From assembly GCA_031404155.1 (NCBI GenBank), contig JANNGZ010000130.1, forward strand, positions 1 through 31,912: a stretch of 31,912 nt of DNA. The letters run 5' to 3'. Source of the DNA: JANNGZ01 sp031404155 (GTDB lineage: Bacteria > Pseudomonadota > Gammaproteobacteria > Burkholderiales > Burkholderiaceae_C). Under the pieces are notes generated by a model that had not been told where the DNA came from, did no database searches, and saw only the letters and a list, made by a program, of their open reading frames with translations. Of this stretch, positions 1-8,434 are shown piece after piece (the first letter of the stretch is position 1; the number at the start of each line of letters is the position of its first letter). The position numbers and the translations under genes were made by a program.

Positions 1-1
1 C

Positions 2-463
2 GTGAACTCGCATTTCAAGCCGGCCGATGGCACCGACGCGCTGAAAGCCGAGGCGGTGAGCAAGCGGATCCAGCCGGTCGGCATGGTCGAGATCAAGGAC
101 CTCTCCGACCCCGCCGCACTCAAGGCCGGCGACCAGGTGTACGCGGCGCAATGTGCCGCCTGCCATGCCACCGGTGCGGCCAACGCGCCGAAGTTCGGCG
201 ACGCGGCCGCTTGGGCTCCACGCATAAAGGGTGGCTACGAGCTGCTGCTCACCTCGGTGCTCAAAGGCAAGGGCAGCATGGCCCCGCAAGGTGGCGGCGA
301 CTTCACCGACCTGGAGATCGGCCGCGCGGTGGTCTACATGGCCAACCAGGCCGGCGCAAAGCTCGACGAGCCCAAGGTGCCGGTTGCCGCGGCGGCGGCT
401 GCTGCATCTGCGGTGACGTCCGCTGCGACGGCTGCGGTGGCCGCTTCCGCGCCAAGCAAATAG
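2..463 (+). CDS. c-type cytochrome (cytochrome c5 type), 5'-truncated
   Basis: This is the C-terminal part of a class I cytochrome c, an electron carrier expected on the periplasmic side of the inner membrane. The haem-binding motif CAACH lies at residues 51-55 of the visible part, and the likely axial methionine is in GSMAPQGG (about residue 93), the spacing typical of cytochrome c5-like domains. The protein ends in an Ala/Val/Ser-rich tail of about 30 residues with no recognisable fold. The visible GTG at base 2 is probably not the real start: there is no signal peptide or membrane anchor, and relatives known to me begin with a transmembrane helix about 30-60 residues earlier, so the gene almost certainly begins before the window. 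A strong terminator follows the stop. The redox partner cannot be seen from here. Confidence 0.88.
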   Translation: MNSHFKPADGTDALKAEAVSKRIQPVGMVEIKDLSDPAALKAGDQVYAAQCAACHATGAANAPKFGDAAAWAPRIKGGYELLLTSVLKGKGSMAPQGGGDFTDLEIGRAVVYMANQAGAKLDEPKVPVAAAAAAASAVTSAATAAVAASAPSK

Positions 464-486
464 TCCTCGCGTTTCCGACAGAAAGC

Positions 487-510
487 GGCCGGCGCGGTGC
501 CGGCCTTTTT
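487..510 (+). terminator. Rho-independent terminator after the cytochrome gene
   Basis: A perfect 7-bp stem (GGCCGGC / GCCGGCC, 487-493 and 499-505) with a 5-nt loop is followed directly by five T residues (506-510). It lies 23 bp after the cytochrome stop and touches the stop codon of the convergent gene, so it mainly ends plus-strand transcripts. Confidence 0.88.
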
Positions 511-1052
511 CATGGCCGCGCCGAGAGCGCTGCCTGCGGGCTTAGCCGGTAACCGAAGCGCGCCGGCGCAGCGGCGAACACCAGCGCCTGCACCGGCCAC
601 AAGCCCTCTTCCACAGCCTGCGCCGCCGGGCCCATGTCCAGGGTGTGCACCAGGCCGAAGCCGAGATCGGTGAGCAGGTACAGCCGGCCGGCCTCGTCGA
701 GCCAGGCGCTTTGATAGCGGGCCTTGCGGCCGGTGTGCGACTCGATCTCGAAGCCCCCGTCGGCCAGATCAACCCGCCAGACCCAGGGCGCGGCCTCCAG
801 CTCCACATAGACACGCTGCGGCCCGTTCTGGAAGTACCAGCAGCCCGCGTCATCGGCGTCGTAGTTGCGGCCGATGAATTCGCGCAGCTTGTCGTGCAGG
901 ATGCGGCTGCCCTTGACCTGGGGGAATGCGCCCGCCGCCTGTGTTCGGTCGTCGCGCATGTACCAGTCGCCACGTGCGTCCAGCGCCAGCCAGCCGCGGC
1001 AGTCGGGCACGTTCGGCCACTTCTTCAGCGCGGCTTTGACGATTTCGTCCAT
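510..1052 (-). CDS. Conserved hypothetical protein (180 aa, soluble)
   Basis: A 180-residue protein with no signal peptide or membrane segment, so probably cytoplasmic. The N-terminus (KKWPNVPDCRGWLALDARG, then WYMRDDRTQ) has the look of a conserved Burkholderiales family of unknown function that I know as a DUF neighbour of YheT-type hydrolases; I cannot give a reliable family number. The body is rich in Trp, Tyr and Gly with alternating hydrophobic stretches (VYVELEAAPWVWRVD, GRLYLLTDLGFGLVHTLD), suggesting a beta-rich fold. It begins 15 bp after the yheT stop and is probably the last gene of a three-gene minus-strand operon. ATG at 1052 is chosen because the conserved motif follows it directly. 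Function unknown. Confidence 0.8.
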   Translation of the reverse strand: MDEIVKAALKKWPNVPDCRGWLALDARGDWYMRDDRTQAAGAFPQVKGSRILHDKLREFIGRNYDADDAGCWYFQNGPQRVYVELEAAPWVWRVDLADGGFEIESHTGRKARYQSAWLDEAGRLYLLTDLGFGLVHTLDMGPAAQAVEEGLWPVQALVFAAAPARFGYRLSPQAALSARP

Positions 1053-1067
1053 GGGAACAATGAAGGC

Positions 1068-2033
1068 TCAGAGCCCCCGCATCCAGCCGAGCACCGCCTC
1101 GGGCAGCGTGCACACATGCCCCGGCGGTCGGCCGGCGGGGAAGCCGACATGCCCGCCATGCGGTGGCTGCCACAGCGTGACGAAGTGGCCCACCTCCTGC
1201 GGCGCGGGCAAGCTGGACGCGGGTACGAAAGGGTCGTTGCGGGCATTGAGCAACAGCGCCGGCACACGGATGCGGTGCAGGTGCGGCTTGGCCGACCCGC
1301 GCGCCCAGTAGTCGTCGGTGCCCTTGAAGCCGTGCAGCGGCGCGGTGAAGACATCGTCGAACTCGTAGAGGTTGCGCGCTGCGCGCAGCCGGCGCTCGTC
1401 GAACAGCCCCGGATGCTGGCGCAGCTTGGCCAGGGCCTTGGGTTTCATGGTGCCGAGGAACATGCGGGTGTAGACGAGCCGGTTGAAGCCACGGCCGATC
1501 GCATGGCCGCCGGCGGCGAGGTCGATCGGCGAGGACACCGCCGCGACCGCGCGCGCGGTCTGGGGTGCCGTCTCGCCGGCTTCCTCGGCCCAGCGCAGCA
1601 GCGCATTGCCGCCCAGCGAGACGCCGACCGCGTGCAGCGGCGCGCCGTGGCGCTCACGCAGCCGCTTGAGGACCCACCCGATTTCTTCGTAATCGCCCGA
1701 GTGGTAGGCCCGTGGGCCCAGGTTCAGCTCCCCCGAGCAGCCGCGAAAGTGCGGCACCACGAAGCTCCAGCCGCGCCTCGCGGCCTCGGCCGCGAAGGCC
1801 TGCGCGTAGTGGCTCTTCGACGAGCCCTCCAGGCCGTGGAAGAGCACCAGCAGCGGCGCGCCGGGTGGCTCGGCGTCGCGGAAATCGACGTCGATGAAGT
1901 CGCCGTCGGGCGTGGCCCAGCGTTCGCGGCGCCACTGCGGCGACGGGCCGTGAAAGCGGCGCGAGAACAGTGCCGGCCAGATGGTCTGCAGGTTGCCCCC
2001 GGGCAGCCAGCGCGGTGCGTGGAATTGCTGCAT
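1068..2033 (-). CDS. yheT: YheT-family alpha/beta hydrolase
   Basis: An alpha/beta-hydrolase of the YheT/ABHD1-3 family, presumably a cytoplasmic esterase-like enzyme of unknown physiological substrate. It has the family signature GGNLQTIWP at residues 12-20, the oxyanion-region motif LFHGLEGSSKS (64-74), the nucleophile elbow GVSLGGNA with Ser139, an acidic residue in NARNDPF (Asp267) and the catalytic His in GGHVGF (His295), so the triad is complete. Length (321 aa) is normal. It starts 17 bp after the stop of the NTF2-like gene and is followed 15 bp later by the conserved hypothetical, suggesting one transcript. Family assignment is firm; substrate is not predictable. Confidence 0.93.
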   Translation of the reverse strand: MQQFHAPRWLPGGNLQTIWPALFSRRFHGPSPQWRRERWATPDGDFIDVDFRDAEPPGAPLLVLFHGLEGSSKSHYAQAFAAEAARRGWSFVVPHFRGCSGELNLGPRAYHSGDYEEIGWVLKRLRERHGAPLHAVGVSLGGNALLRWAEEAGETAPQTARAVAAVSSPIDLAAGGHAIGRGFNRLVYTRMFLGTMKPKALAKLRQHPGLFDERRLRAARNLYEFDDVFTAPLHGFKGTDDYWARGSAKPHLHRIRVPALLLNARNDPFVPASSLPAPQEVGHFVTLWQPPHGGHVGFPAGRPPGHVCTLPEAVLGWMRGL

Positions 2034-2050
2034 GTGCCGACGCCTCGGCC

Positions 2051-2500
2051 TCAGTGCAACACCGAAGGCGTTTCGACGATCTCGGGCATCTCGCGCGTCG
2101 ACCCGGGGCTGGCGTGGTGCGCCACCAGCCGCCAGCCCTGGCCGGTCTTGAGGTAGACGTTGGTTGCGATCACCCAGGCGGATTGTTCACCCTCGGGCGT
2201 GCGCACCGCCACCCGCTCCATCACGTTGTGCACCGCGCAGCCGGGGCCGTCGACACGCTTGACGTTTTCTGGTTTCACCGCGATCGCGCCGTTGGAAAAG
2301 ATCGACTCGAAGGTGGAACGGATCGCGCCCGGCCCCACCACGCGCGGGCCACCGGGGTGCACGCAGACGATTTCGTCCTCGTCGCTCCAGACGGTCATCA
2401 GTTTCTCGATGTCGCCCTGCTGCAGCGCTTCGTAGAACTGCGCCTCGACATCGTCGACCGAGGCCATCAATGCCGCGGCCGGAGGTTTGGGTCGTGCCAT
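2051..2500 (-). CDS. SnoaL/DUF4440-type NTF2-like protein
   Basis: A 149-residue protein with the NTF2-like (SnoaL) fold: an N-terminal helix (SVDDVEAQFYEALQQGDIEK) followed by MTVWSDEDEIVCVHPGG, then a central region with AIRSTFESIF, and C-terminal strands (ERVAVRTPEGE, SAWVIATNVYLKTGQGWRLVAHHAS). The pattern WSDEDEIVCVHPGG...GWRLVAHHASP is typical of small nuclear-transport-factor-2-like proteins, many of which bind or isomerise small hydrophobic molecules; no reaction can be assigned. The start MARPKPP at 2500 is chosen over a longer reading because the upstream extension (to 2707) has no domain and covers the divergent promoter region. First gene of the minus-strand cluster with yheT. Confidence 0.85.
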   Translation of the reverse strand: MARPKPPAAALMASVDDVEAQFYEALQQGDIEKLMTVWSDEDEIVCVHPGGPRVVGPGAIRSTFESIFSNGAIAVKPENVKRVDGPGCAVHNVMERVAVRTPEGEQSAWVIATNVYLKTGQGWRLVAHHASPGSTREMPEIVETPSVLH

Positions 2501-2670
2501 CTGAGGGCGTGCGTTTGAGGGGTTTGCGCTGGCGGGCGCGGCGAGGTTGCATCCAAAACCAGTGCGCCGCGTAGATGTTCGGGAGCGCCCGACTTGGTGC
2601 CGGGCCGGCGTTTGGCCGGCGGAGGTGCCACATCGGGCATCGGCGGCATTTGTTGCCGCGTCCTGGCTAC

Positions 2671-2697
2671 ATTGTAGGGACGCAAGGCCAACCGCAA
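2671..2697 (-). promoter_or_regulatory. Candidate promoter for the NTF2-like/yheT operon
   Basis: On the minus strand a TACAAT -10 box (2671-2676) sits in the 220-bp divergent spacer, with a poor -35 (TTGCGG at 2692-2697, 15-bp spacing). The -10 overlaps an 11-bp palindrome, CTACATTGTAG (2667-2677), which could be an operator or chance. No good plus-strand promoter for the sigma factor was found in this spacer. Confidence 0.3.
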
Positions 2698-2720
2698 CTT
2701 CGATCACAATCTCCGCGCCT

Positions 2721-3365
2721 ATGAAGACCGACCCGACCGACTGGAGCGAACGCAGCCGCGAGCTGTCGCAGTTGCTCTCACGCAGCGCGCTGGGCGACCG
2801 CCGCGCGTTTGCGCAGCTCTACGAAAGCACCAGCGCCCACCTGTTCGCGGTGGTGCTGCGCATCCAGCGCGACCGCGCCCGCGCCGAGGATCTGCTGCAG
2901 GACATCTACGTCAGCGTGTGGAAAGCCTGCTCGGGCTTCGACGCCGCGCAGAGCCAGCCGCTGACCTGGCTCACCAGCATCGCGCGCAACCGCGCCATCG
3001 ACAGCCTGCGCCGCGCGCAGACGCAGCCGCAGACCTTGTCGATGACACCCGAGAACGATGACGGCCCCGACCCCGCCGAGGCGCTCGCCGACGACTCCCC
3101 CGGCCCGCTGGAATTGCTCGACCGTGCCACCGACGCCCGTGAACTCTCGCGCTGCATGCAGGGCCTGAGCGCGCAGCAGCGCCAGAGCGTGGCGCTGGCG
3201 TTCTTCGATGGCCTGAGCCATGCCGAGGTGGCCGAGCACTTGCGCGAGCCGCTGGGCACGGTGAAGTCCTGGGTGCGGCGCGCGCTCGCCGCGCTCAAGT
3301 CCTGTCTGGAACGCGCTGCCGTCAACGACGGCCCCTCCATCGCCACGGCGCGCCGACTGACATGA
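2721..3365 (+). CDS. ECF RNA polymerase sigma factor (SigK/RpoE type)
   Basis: An extracytoplasmic-function sigma-70 factor of 214 residues. Region 2 spans about residues 24-98 (GDRRAFAQLYEST, RAEDLLQDIYVSVWKA, LTWLTSIARNRAIDSLRR) and region 4 about 145-195, with the helix-turn-helix DGLSHAEVAEHL then GTVKSWVRRAL. An acidic linker (residues 110-135) joins them. ATG 2721 is chosen because the ECF domain follows it; the longer frame upstream has no domain. The next gene is an RskA-like anti-sigma factor, so activity is probably controlled by release from that membrane partner. The last codon and stop are odd: TGA spans the left junction of an inserted repeat (see repeat 3349-3443), and without the insert this frame would read on for about 49 codons into the anti-sigma gene. 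Confidence 0.93.
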   Translation: MKTDPTDWSERSRELSQLLSRSALGDRRAFAQLYESTSAHLFAVVLRIQRDRARAEDLLQDIYVSVWKACSGFDAAQSQPLTWLTSIARNRAIDSLRRAQTQPQTLSMTPENDDGPDPAEALADDSPGPLELLDRATDARELSRCMQGLSAQQRQSVALAFFDGLSHAEVAEHLREPLGTVKSWVRRALAALKSCLERAAVNDGPSIATARRLT

Positions 3366-3443
3366 CGGCCCCCAGCTCACTTCGTTCGCGGCCCCCGCGG
3401 GGCGCTCAATCGGCTTGGGAGCGGCCCCGCGCCGACTGACATG
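3349..3443 (+). repeat. Inserted 63-bp repeat element flanked by a 16-bp direct duplication
   Basis: The 16-mer CGCGCCGACTGACATG occurs at 3349-3364 and again, exactly, at 3428-3443. Between the copies lie 63 bp (3365-3427) containing CCCCCAG...CCCCCGCGGGG...GGGAGCGGCCC, a GC-rich sequence of the same family as those at 14217-14273 and 27759-27818. The arrangement looks like insertion of a short repeat with duplication of the target. The right copy supplies the ATG of the anti-sigma gene and the left copy the end of the sigma gene. Confidence 0.8.
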
Positions 3444-4148
3444 GACTACAGCCGCCCGAATCTTGCCGACGCGCTGGCCGCGGCCTATGTCGCCGGCACC
3501 CTGCGCGGAGGCGCACGCCACCGTTTTGTGTCGCTGCTGTCGGCACACCCGACCTTGCGCGACGCGGTGCAGGCATGGCAGGCCCGCCTGATGCCGCTCA
3601 CCGGCGCCTTGCAGCCGGTGCCGCCGCCGGCACGGGTGTGGCAACAGATCGAGTCTCGCCTGTGGCCCGCCGCAGCCAATAGCGCGGTTACCGAGCCCTG
3701 GTGGCGGCGCCTCGGGGTCTGGCGCGGCATCTCGGCCTTCGCAACCGTGGCTGCTTTGACGCTCGGGCTCACCTTGTCGCTGCCGCCGCCGGCGCAGCCG
3801 CCGGTGGTGGTGGTGCTGCAAGGCACCGCGGGCGACGCGCAGGGGGTCAACACCTTCGTGGCCAGCGTCAGCGGCGACGGCCGCGCCCTGGTCACCCGGC
3901 CGTTGATGCCGGTCAACCTGACTGCCGGCCAGGTGCTGGAGCTGTGGTCGGTGCCGCCGCAGGGCAACCCGGTGTCGCTCGGCTTGATCGCGGCCGACGG
4001 CGCCACCGTGGTACCGCGGGGCCGCCTGCCCGCCGCGTTGCTCAAGGGCGGCACGGCCGCCCTTGCGGTCAGCCTGGAGCCGCCGGGCGGCTCGCCCACC
4101 GGCGCGCCCACCGGTCCGGTGCTCTACGCAGGCAAGCTGCAGATCTAG
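3441..4148 (+). CDS. RskA-like membrane anti-sigma factor
   Basis: A 235-residue single-pass membrane protein expected to bind the preceding ECF sigma factor. The cytoplasmic N-terminal part carries the zinc-free anti-sigma signature YVAGTLRGGARHRFVSLL (residues 16-33) and a conserved Trp in VWQQIESRLW. One transmembrane helix lies at about 95-115 (ISAFATVAALTLGLTLSL). The periplasmic part (about 118-235) matches the RskA C-terminal domain, with VNLTAGQVLELWSVP and the terminal PTGAPTGPVLYAGKLQ motif. In this family, signal-dependent proteolysis frees the sigma factor. The gap to the sigma gene (75 bp) is made by the inserted repeat; such pairs normally overlap or nearly touch. The signal sensed cannot be inferred. 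Confidence 0.9.
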   Translation: MDYSRPNLADALAAAYVAGTLRGGARHRFVSLLSAHPTLRDAVQAWQARLMPLTGALQPVPPPARVWQQIESRLWPAAANSAVTEPWWRRLGVWRGISAFATVAALTLGLTLSLPPPAQPPVVVVLQGTAGDAQGVNTFVASVSGDGRALVTRPLMPVNLTAGQVLELWSVPPQGNPVSLGLIAADGATVVPRGRLPAALLKGGTAALAVSLEPPGGSPTGAPTGPVLYAGKLQI

Positions 4149-4166
4149 CCTGGGGCGCGGCGCGGC

Positions 4167-4370
4167 TCAGTGCGCGTGCACCTTCTCGCCGGCCTTCAGG
4201 CGGTACAGCGTGCCGCAGTAGGGGCAGCGGGCTTCGCCGGCGGTGACCACGTCGAGAAAGACCTTCGGGTGGTTGCTCCACAGCGGCATCTTCGGGTTTG
4301 GGCAGAAGACGACACCGGAGCCCTGCAGGTCGGCAGCGCTGACTTCGACGGTGGCTTTGGCTTGACTCAT
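4167..4370 (-). CDS. zf-CHCC zinc-finger protein
   Basis: A 67-residue protein of the zf-CHCC family (the fold shared with mitochondrial complex I subunit NDUFS6). The four likely zinc ligands are Cys23 (VFCPNP), His34 (WSNHP), Cys49 and Cys52 (RCPYCGTLY). The start MSQAKATVEV at 4370 is preferred; an in-frame ATG at 4397 would lie inside the ilvE coding end. It begins 8 bp after the ilvE stop, and this ilvE-zinc finger pairing is one I know from many Betaproteobacteria, so the two are probably cotranscribed. Its exact role is unknown; it ends convergently, 18 bp from the anti-sigma gene. Confidence 0.88.
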   Translation of the reverse strand: MSQAKATVEVSAADLQGSGVVFCPNPKMPLWSNHPKVFLDVVTAGEARCPYCGTLYRLKAGEKVHAH

Positions 4371-4378
4371 CGCGCTGC

Positions 4379-5302
4379 TCAAACCGGAGTGAGCCATTCG
4401 GCGTACTTGCGGTTGCGGCCGTTCACGATATCGAAAAACGCGCTCTGGATCTTCTCGGTAATCGGGCCGCGCGAGCCACTGCCCAGCTCGACCCGGTCGA
4501 GCTCGCGAATCGGCGTGACCTCCGCCGCTGTCCCGGTGAAAAACGCCTCGTCGCAGATGTAGACCTCGTCGCGGGTGATGCGCTTTTCAACCAGCTTCAG
4601 GCCCAGGTCCTGGCAGATCGCGAACACCGTGTTGCGCGTGATGCCGTTCAAGGCCCCGGCCGACAGGTCGGGCGTGTAGACCACGCCACCCTTGACCACG
4701 AACAGGTTCTCGCCGGCGCCTTCGGAGACGAAGCCTGACGCGTCGAGCAGCATCGCCTCGTCGTAGCCGTCGTCCAGCGCCTCCATGTTGGCCAGGATCG
4801 AATTGGTGTAGTTGCTCACCGCCTTGGCCTGCGTCATCGTGATGTTGACGTGGTGGCGCGTGTAGCTCGAAATCTTCACCCGGATGCCGCGCCTCATGCC
4901 TTCCTCACCGAGGTAGGCGCCCCAGGGCCAGGCCGCGACCATCAGGTGGACCGTGTTGCCGCGCGGGCTGACGCCAAGTTTCTCGGAGCCGATCCAGGTC
5001 AGCGGGCGCAGGTAACAGCTTTCGAGCTTGTTGACACGCACCACCTCGCGCTGAGCCTCCATCACCTGCTCGGGCGTGAACGGAATCTTCATGCGCAGTA
5101 TCTTGGCGCTGTTGAACAGCCGCTCGGTGTGTTCGCGCAGGCGGAAGATCGCGGTGCCGTTGACCGTGTTGTAGGCACGCACCCCCTCGAAGGCACCGCA
5201 GCCGTAATGCAGCGTGTGCGAGAGCACATGAATCTTCGCGTCGCGCCAATCCACGAGCGCACCGTCCATCCAGATCTTTCCGTCGCGGTCGTGCATCGAC
5301 AT
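4379..5302 (-). CDS. ilvE: Branched-chain amino acid aminotransferase
   Basis: PLP-dependent class IV aminotransferase (307 aa) that exchanges amino groups between glutamate and the 2-oxo acids of Leu, Ile and Val, the last step of their synthesis. Family motifs are present in order: SHTLHYGCGAFEGVRAY (28-44), YLRPLTWIG (97-105), the PLP lysine in TQAKAVSNY (Lys160), LLDASGFVSEGAGENLF with the cofactor-contacting Glu194/Glu198 region, NGITRNTV, and TGTAAEVTPI. The start at 5302 is preceded by GAGGACCTCCG, an adequate ribosome-binding site; a second in-frame ATG is two codons later. The zf-CHCC gene follows 8 bp downstream. Confidence 0.97.
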   Translation of the reverse strand: MSMHDRDGKIWMDGALVDWRDAKIHVLSHTLHYGCGAFEGVRAYNTVNGTAIFRLREHTERLFNSAKILRMKIPFTPEQVMEAQREVVRVNKLESCYLRPLTWIGSEKLGVSPRGNTVHLMVAAWPWGAYLGEEGMRRGIRVKISSYTRHHVNITMTQAKAVSNYTNSILANMEALDDGYDEAMLLDASGFVSEGAGENLFVVKGGVVYTPDLSAGALNGITRNTVFAICQDLGLKLVEKRITRDEVYICDEAFFTGTAAEVTPIRELDRVELGSGSRGPITEKIQSAFFDIVNGRNRKYAEWLTPV

Positions 5303-5341
5303 CGGAGGTCCTCGGTGAGGGGCAGGTCAGAGAGGCTGCCG

Positions 5342-5347
5342 ATTCTA
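5342..5347 (-). promoter_or_regulatory. Candidate -10 box for ilvE
   Basis: A TAGAAT hexamer on the minus strand lies 40 bp before the ilvE start. No convincing -35 lies 16-18 bp upstream, so this is a weak call. The remaining spacer (5348-5573) between ilvE and the divergent PEP-CTERM gene holds a G7 run and a GCAATTGC palindrome (5454-5461) but no other recognised feature. Confidence 0.3.
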
Positions 5348-5573
5348 CGGGCGTGCGATCCGCCTGCCGCTTCGGCCGCGCCAGCAACGCCGATCGCAAT
5401 CTTGCGACACCACCGTGTAACGACCCCTCATTCCGGGGGGGCCAGAACCACATGCAATTGCCTGATGCGCCCTAGAGTGCAGTCAATGCAAGAGAGTCAG
5501 CCGCACCTGCCGATGCCAAGCAAACGGTGAAGGTCACGGGGACCGGTTTGGCTCCCATCAAGGAGTGAAAAAC

Positions 5574-6161
5574 ATGTCAACGAATTTCTTCAAGAAATCG
5601 GCTTTCGCGGCTGCCGCGCTGCTGGGTCTTGCCGCCTCTCCCGCCATGGCGGACGACCTCTGGGCCTGCGCGGGCGTCACGTTCTCCGGCCCCGCCTACT
5701 ATGACTGCGAAGGCTCGTTTGCACCGGCCGGCGGCAACAACGACAGCGTCGCCGCGATCAATGCGCTGACCTTCGCACCGAGCGACATCACGGTGGCGCT
5801 CGGATTCAAGGACAACATCGGAGACCCTGAAGTTGGAACCGACGCCGCCGCTGCAGGCGTGATCGACTTCTCGGCCGCCGGCAACGGCGCAGGCTCGGTG
5901 ACCTTCCTGGCCGCGCTGACCGATCCCTTCGTGATGGTCTTGAAGTTCGGCCAGGAGTGGTCGGCTTACGCCTTCGACGTGGATGTGGCGGCGAACACGA
6001 GCTGGACCTTCACCGGCGGGCCCTTGCAAGGTGGCGGCCTGTCGCATGGCACGCTGTACACCTCGAGCTCGGTCACCGCGGTGCCGGAACCCGGAACCTA
6101 CGCCTTGCTGTTGGCCGGCTTGGCCGCTATGGGCTACGTGGCGCGCCGCCGTAGCGTCTGA
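5574..6161 (+). CDS. PEP-CTERM sorted secreted protein
   Basis: A 195-residue secreted protein. A Sec signal peptide (MSTNFFKKSAFAAAALLGLA, probable cleavage after AMA at about residue 26) is followed by a Ser/Gly/Asp-rich beta-type domain of unknown function with two Cys near its start (WACAGV, YYDCEG). The C-terminus is a textbook PEP-CTERM sorting signal: VPEPGTYALLLAGLAAMGYV followed by ARRR (from residue 170). Such proteins are processed by an exosortase (EpsH/XrtA family) and usually belong to extracellular polysaccharide or biofilm systems. ATG 5574 is chosen because AAGGAG (5560-5565) lies 8 nt before it; a GTG at 5565 overlaps that site. No exosortase or polysaccharide gene is in the window. 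It is a single-gene unit with its own terminator. Confidence 0.92.
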   Translation: MSTNFFKKSAFAAAALLGLAASPAMADDLWACAGVTFSGPAYYDCEGSFAPAGGNNDSVAAINALTFAPSDITVALGFKDNIGDPEVGTDAAAAGVIDFSAAGNGAGSVTFLAALTDPFVMVLKFGQEWSAYAFDVDVAANTSWTFTGGPLQGGGLSHGTLYTSSSVTAVPEPGTYALLLAGLAAMGYVARRRSV

Positions 6162-6182
6162 ACTCGACGCTGCGACCTTCTG

Positions 6183-6211
6183 AACCCCGCTGCGGCGGGG
6201 TTCTTTGTTTT
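6183..6211 (+). terminator. Rho-independent terminator of the PEP-CTERM gene
   Basis: Perfect 8-bp stem AACCCCGC / GCGGGGTT (6183-6190, 6195-6202), 4-nt loop TGCG, followed by CTTTGTTTT. It stands 21 bp after the stop and ahead of a convergent gene. Confidence 0.9.
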
Positions 6212-6232
6212 GACTTGGCGCCGAAGCGGGAC

Positions 6233-6643
6233 CTACGGTTCTGGGTTCGTGGCGCCGTCGGCAGGCCGTTGCAAGGCCCAGCGCGACAAGCGGCCGGCTT
6301 CGAAAGTGAGCCTCACCTCGGCGTCTGCGGCGTCGCGCCAGCGCCAGACTTCGCTTGCCGCGGTCATGTCGCCGCAGCGCTCGCCGAGGCTGCGGGTGAG
6401 GGTGAGCACTTCCAACATCTGCATCCCGGCGTGCAACTTGGTGTGCAGCATCACCGCGCTGTCGACATGCCCCACCGGCGCGCGGGCCGCCGCACGCATC
6501 ACCCGCAGCGCCCGGCTGAATTGCAGCAGCAGCCAGAACACGGTCACGGTGACGCCCAGGATCACCCCGCGCCAGCCCCAGCCGGCGTAGCCGACCGCAA
6601 TCGCCAACGCGGCAAGCGCCCAGCCGATCCAGGGTGTCTTCAT
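6233..6643 (-). CDS. Small membrane protein of unknown function, radA operon
   Basis: A 136-residue protein with two hydrophobic helices close together near the N-terminus (WIGWALAALAIAVGYAGWGW, about 5-24, and GVILGVTVTVFWLLLQF, about 27-43), then a soluble cytoplasmic or periplasmic region of mixed charge (about 48-136). No catalytic motif was recognised. The start MKTPWIG at 6643 is chosen because the hydrophobic segment follows at once and it falls 10 bp after the stop of the monooxygenase gene; a longer frame upstream overlaps that gene entirely. Third gene of the radA operon; function unknown. Confidence 0.78.
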   Translation of the reverse strand: MKTPWIGWALAALAIAVGYAGWGWRGVILGVTVTVFWLLLQFSRALRVMRAAARAPVGHVDSAVMLHTKLHAGMQMLEVLTLTRSLGERCGDMTAASEVWRWRDAADAEVRLTFEAGRLSRWALQRPADGATNPEP

Positions 6644-6653
6644 GCGGCGGACT

Positions 6654-7006
6654 TCAACGCTGACCCGAGATCGGCTTGCCGTAGGCGCGCTCCACCCGCG
6701 CCACCCGCAACTCGAACCCGGCGTACCAGTCGCGGTGCCCACGCGCCTGGGCCCCCAGGTGCTCGGCGTTCGCCTTCCACCCGGCAATATCGGCGTCACT
6801 TCGCCAGTACGAGACCGTTATGCCGAAGCCATCGGCGTCGCGGGTGCTCTCCACACCCAGGAAGCCGGGCTGGGCGGTCGCCAGTTCGACCATGCGCGCG
6901 GCCATGGCCGCGTAGCCCGCGTCGTCCTGCGCATTGCGCTGGCTGCTGAAAATCACCGCGTAATACGGCGGCGCGGGAAGCCGCGCCAAGGTACTGCTTT
7001 CGTCGT

Positions 7007-7010
<4 letters not shown>
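6654..7010 (-). CDS. Antibiotic biosynthesis monooxygenase (ABM) domain protein
   Basis: A 118-residue protein of the dimeric alpha/beta-barrel ABM superfamily, YqjZ-like. The signature runs YYAVIFSSQRN, then YAAMAARMVELATAQPGFLGVES, then FGITVSYWRSDADIAGWKAN and the C-terminal ELRVARVERAYG strand. Family members are cofactor-poor oxygenases or haem-interacting proteins; the substrate here is unknown. The ATG at 7010 overlaps the radA stop in an ATGA arrangement (7007-7010), so translation is probably coupled to radA. The membrane protein follows 10 bp later. Confidence 0.87.
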
Positions 7011-8371
<1,361 letters not shown>

Positions 8372-8419
8372 GCGCCGATTGTGTGGCCTCTCGCAGCCGC
8401 CTGCGGCGTGCTGCCGCCA

Positions 8420-8428
8420 TGCTAAAAA
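8420..8428 (+). promoter_or_regulatory. Extended -10 promoter, LysE exporter
   Basis: TGCTAAAAA gives an extended -10 (TG at 8420-8421, TAAAAA at 8423-8428). Its expected transcription start falls at about 8435, the first base of the GTG start codon, which suggests a leaderless or nearly leaderless mRNA. No ribosome-binding site precedes the GTG. Confidence 0.4.
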
Positions 8429-8434
8429 GATGCC

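Noticed and set aside
645..2156. A 503-codon plus-strand open frame
   Set aside because: It lies opposite yheT and its neighbours, has no recognisable motif and no start context, and the minus-strand genes account for the region.
3366..3440. A small gene or leader peptide between the sigma and anti-sigma genes
   Set aside because: The sequence is explained by the dispersed repeat and has no coding signature.
5440..5573. Sigma-54 (-24/-12) promoter ahead of the PEP-CTERM gene
   Set aside because: PEP-CTERM genes can be under PrsR/sigma-54 control, but no GG-N10-GC pair in the right context was seen.
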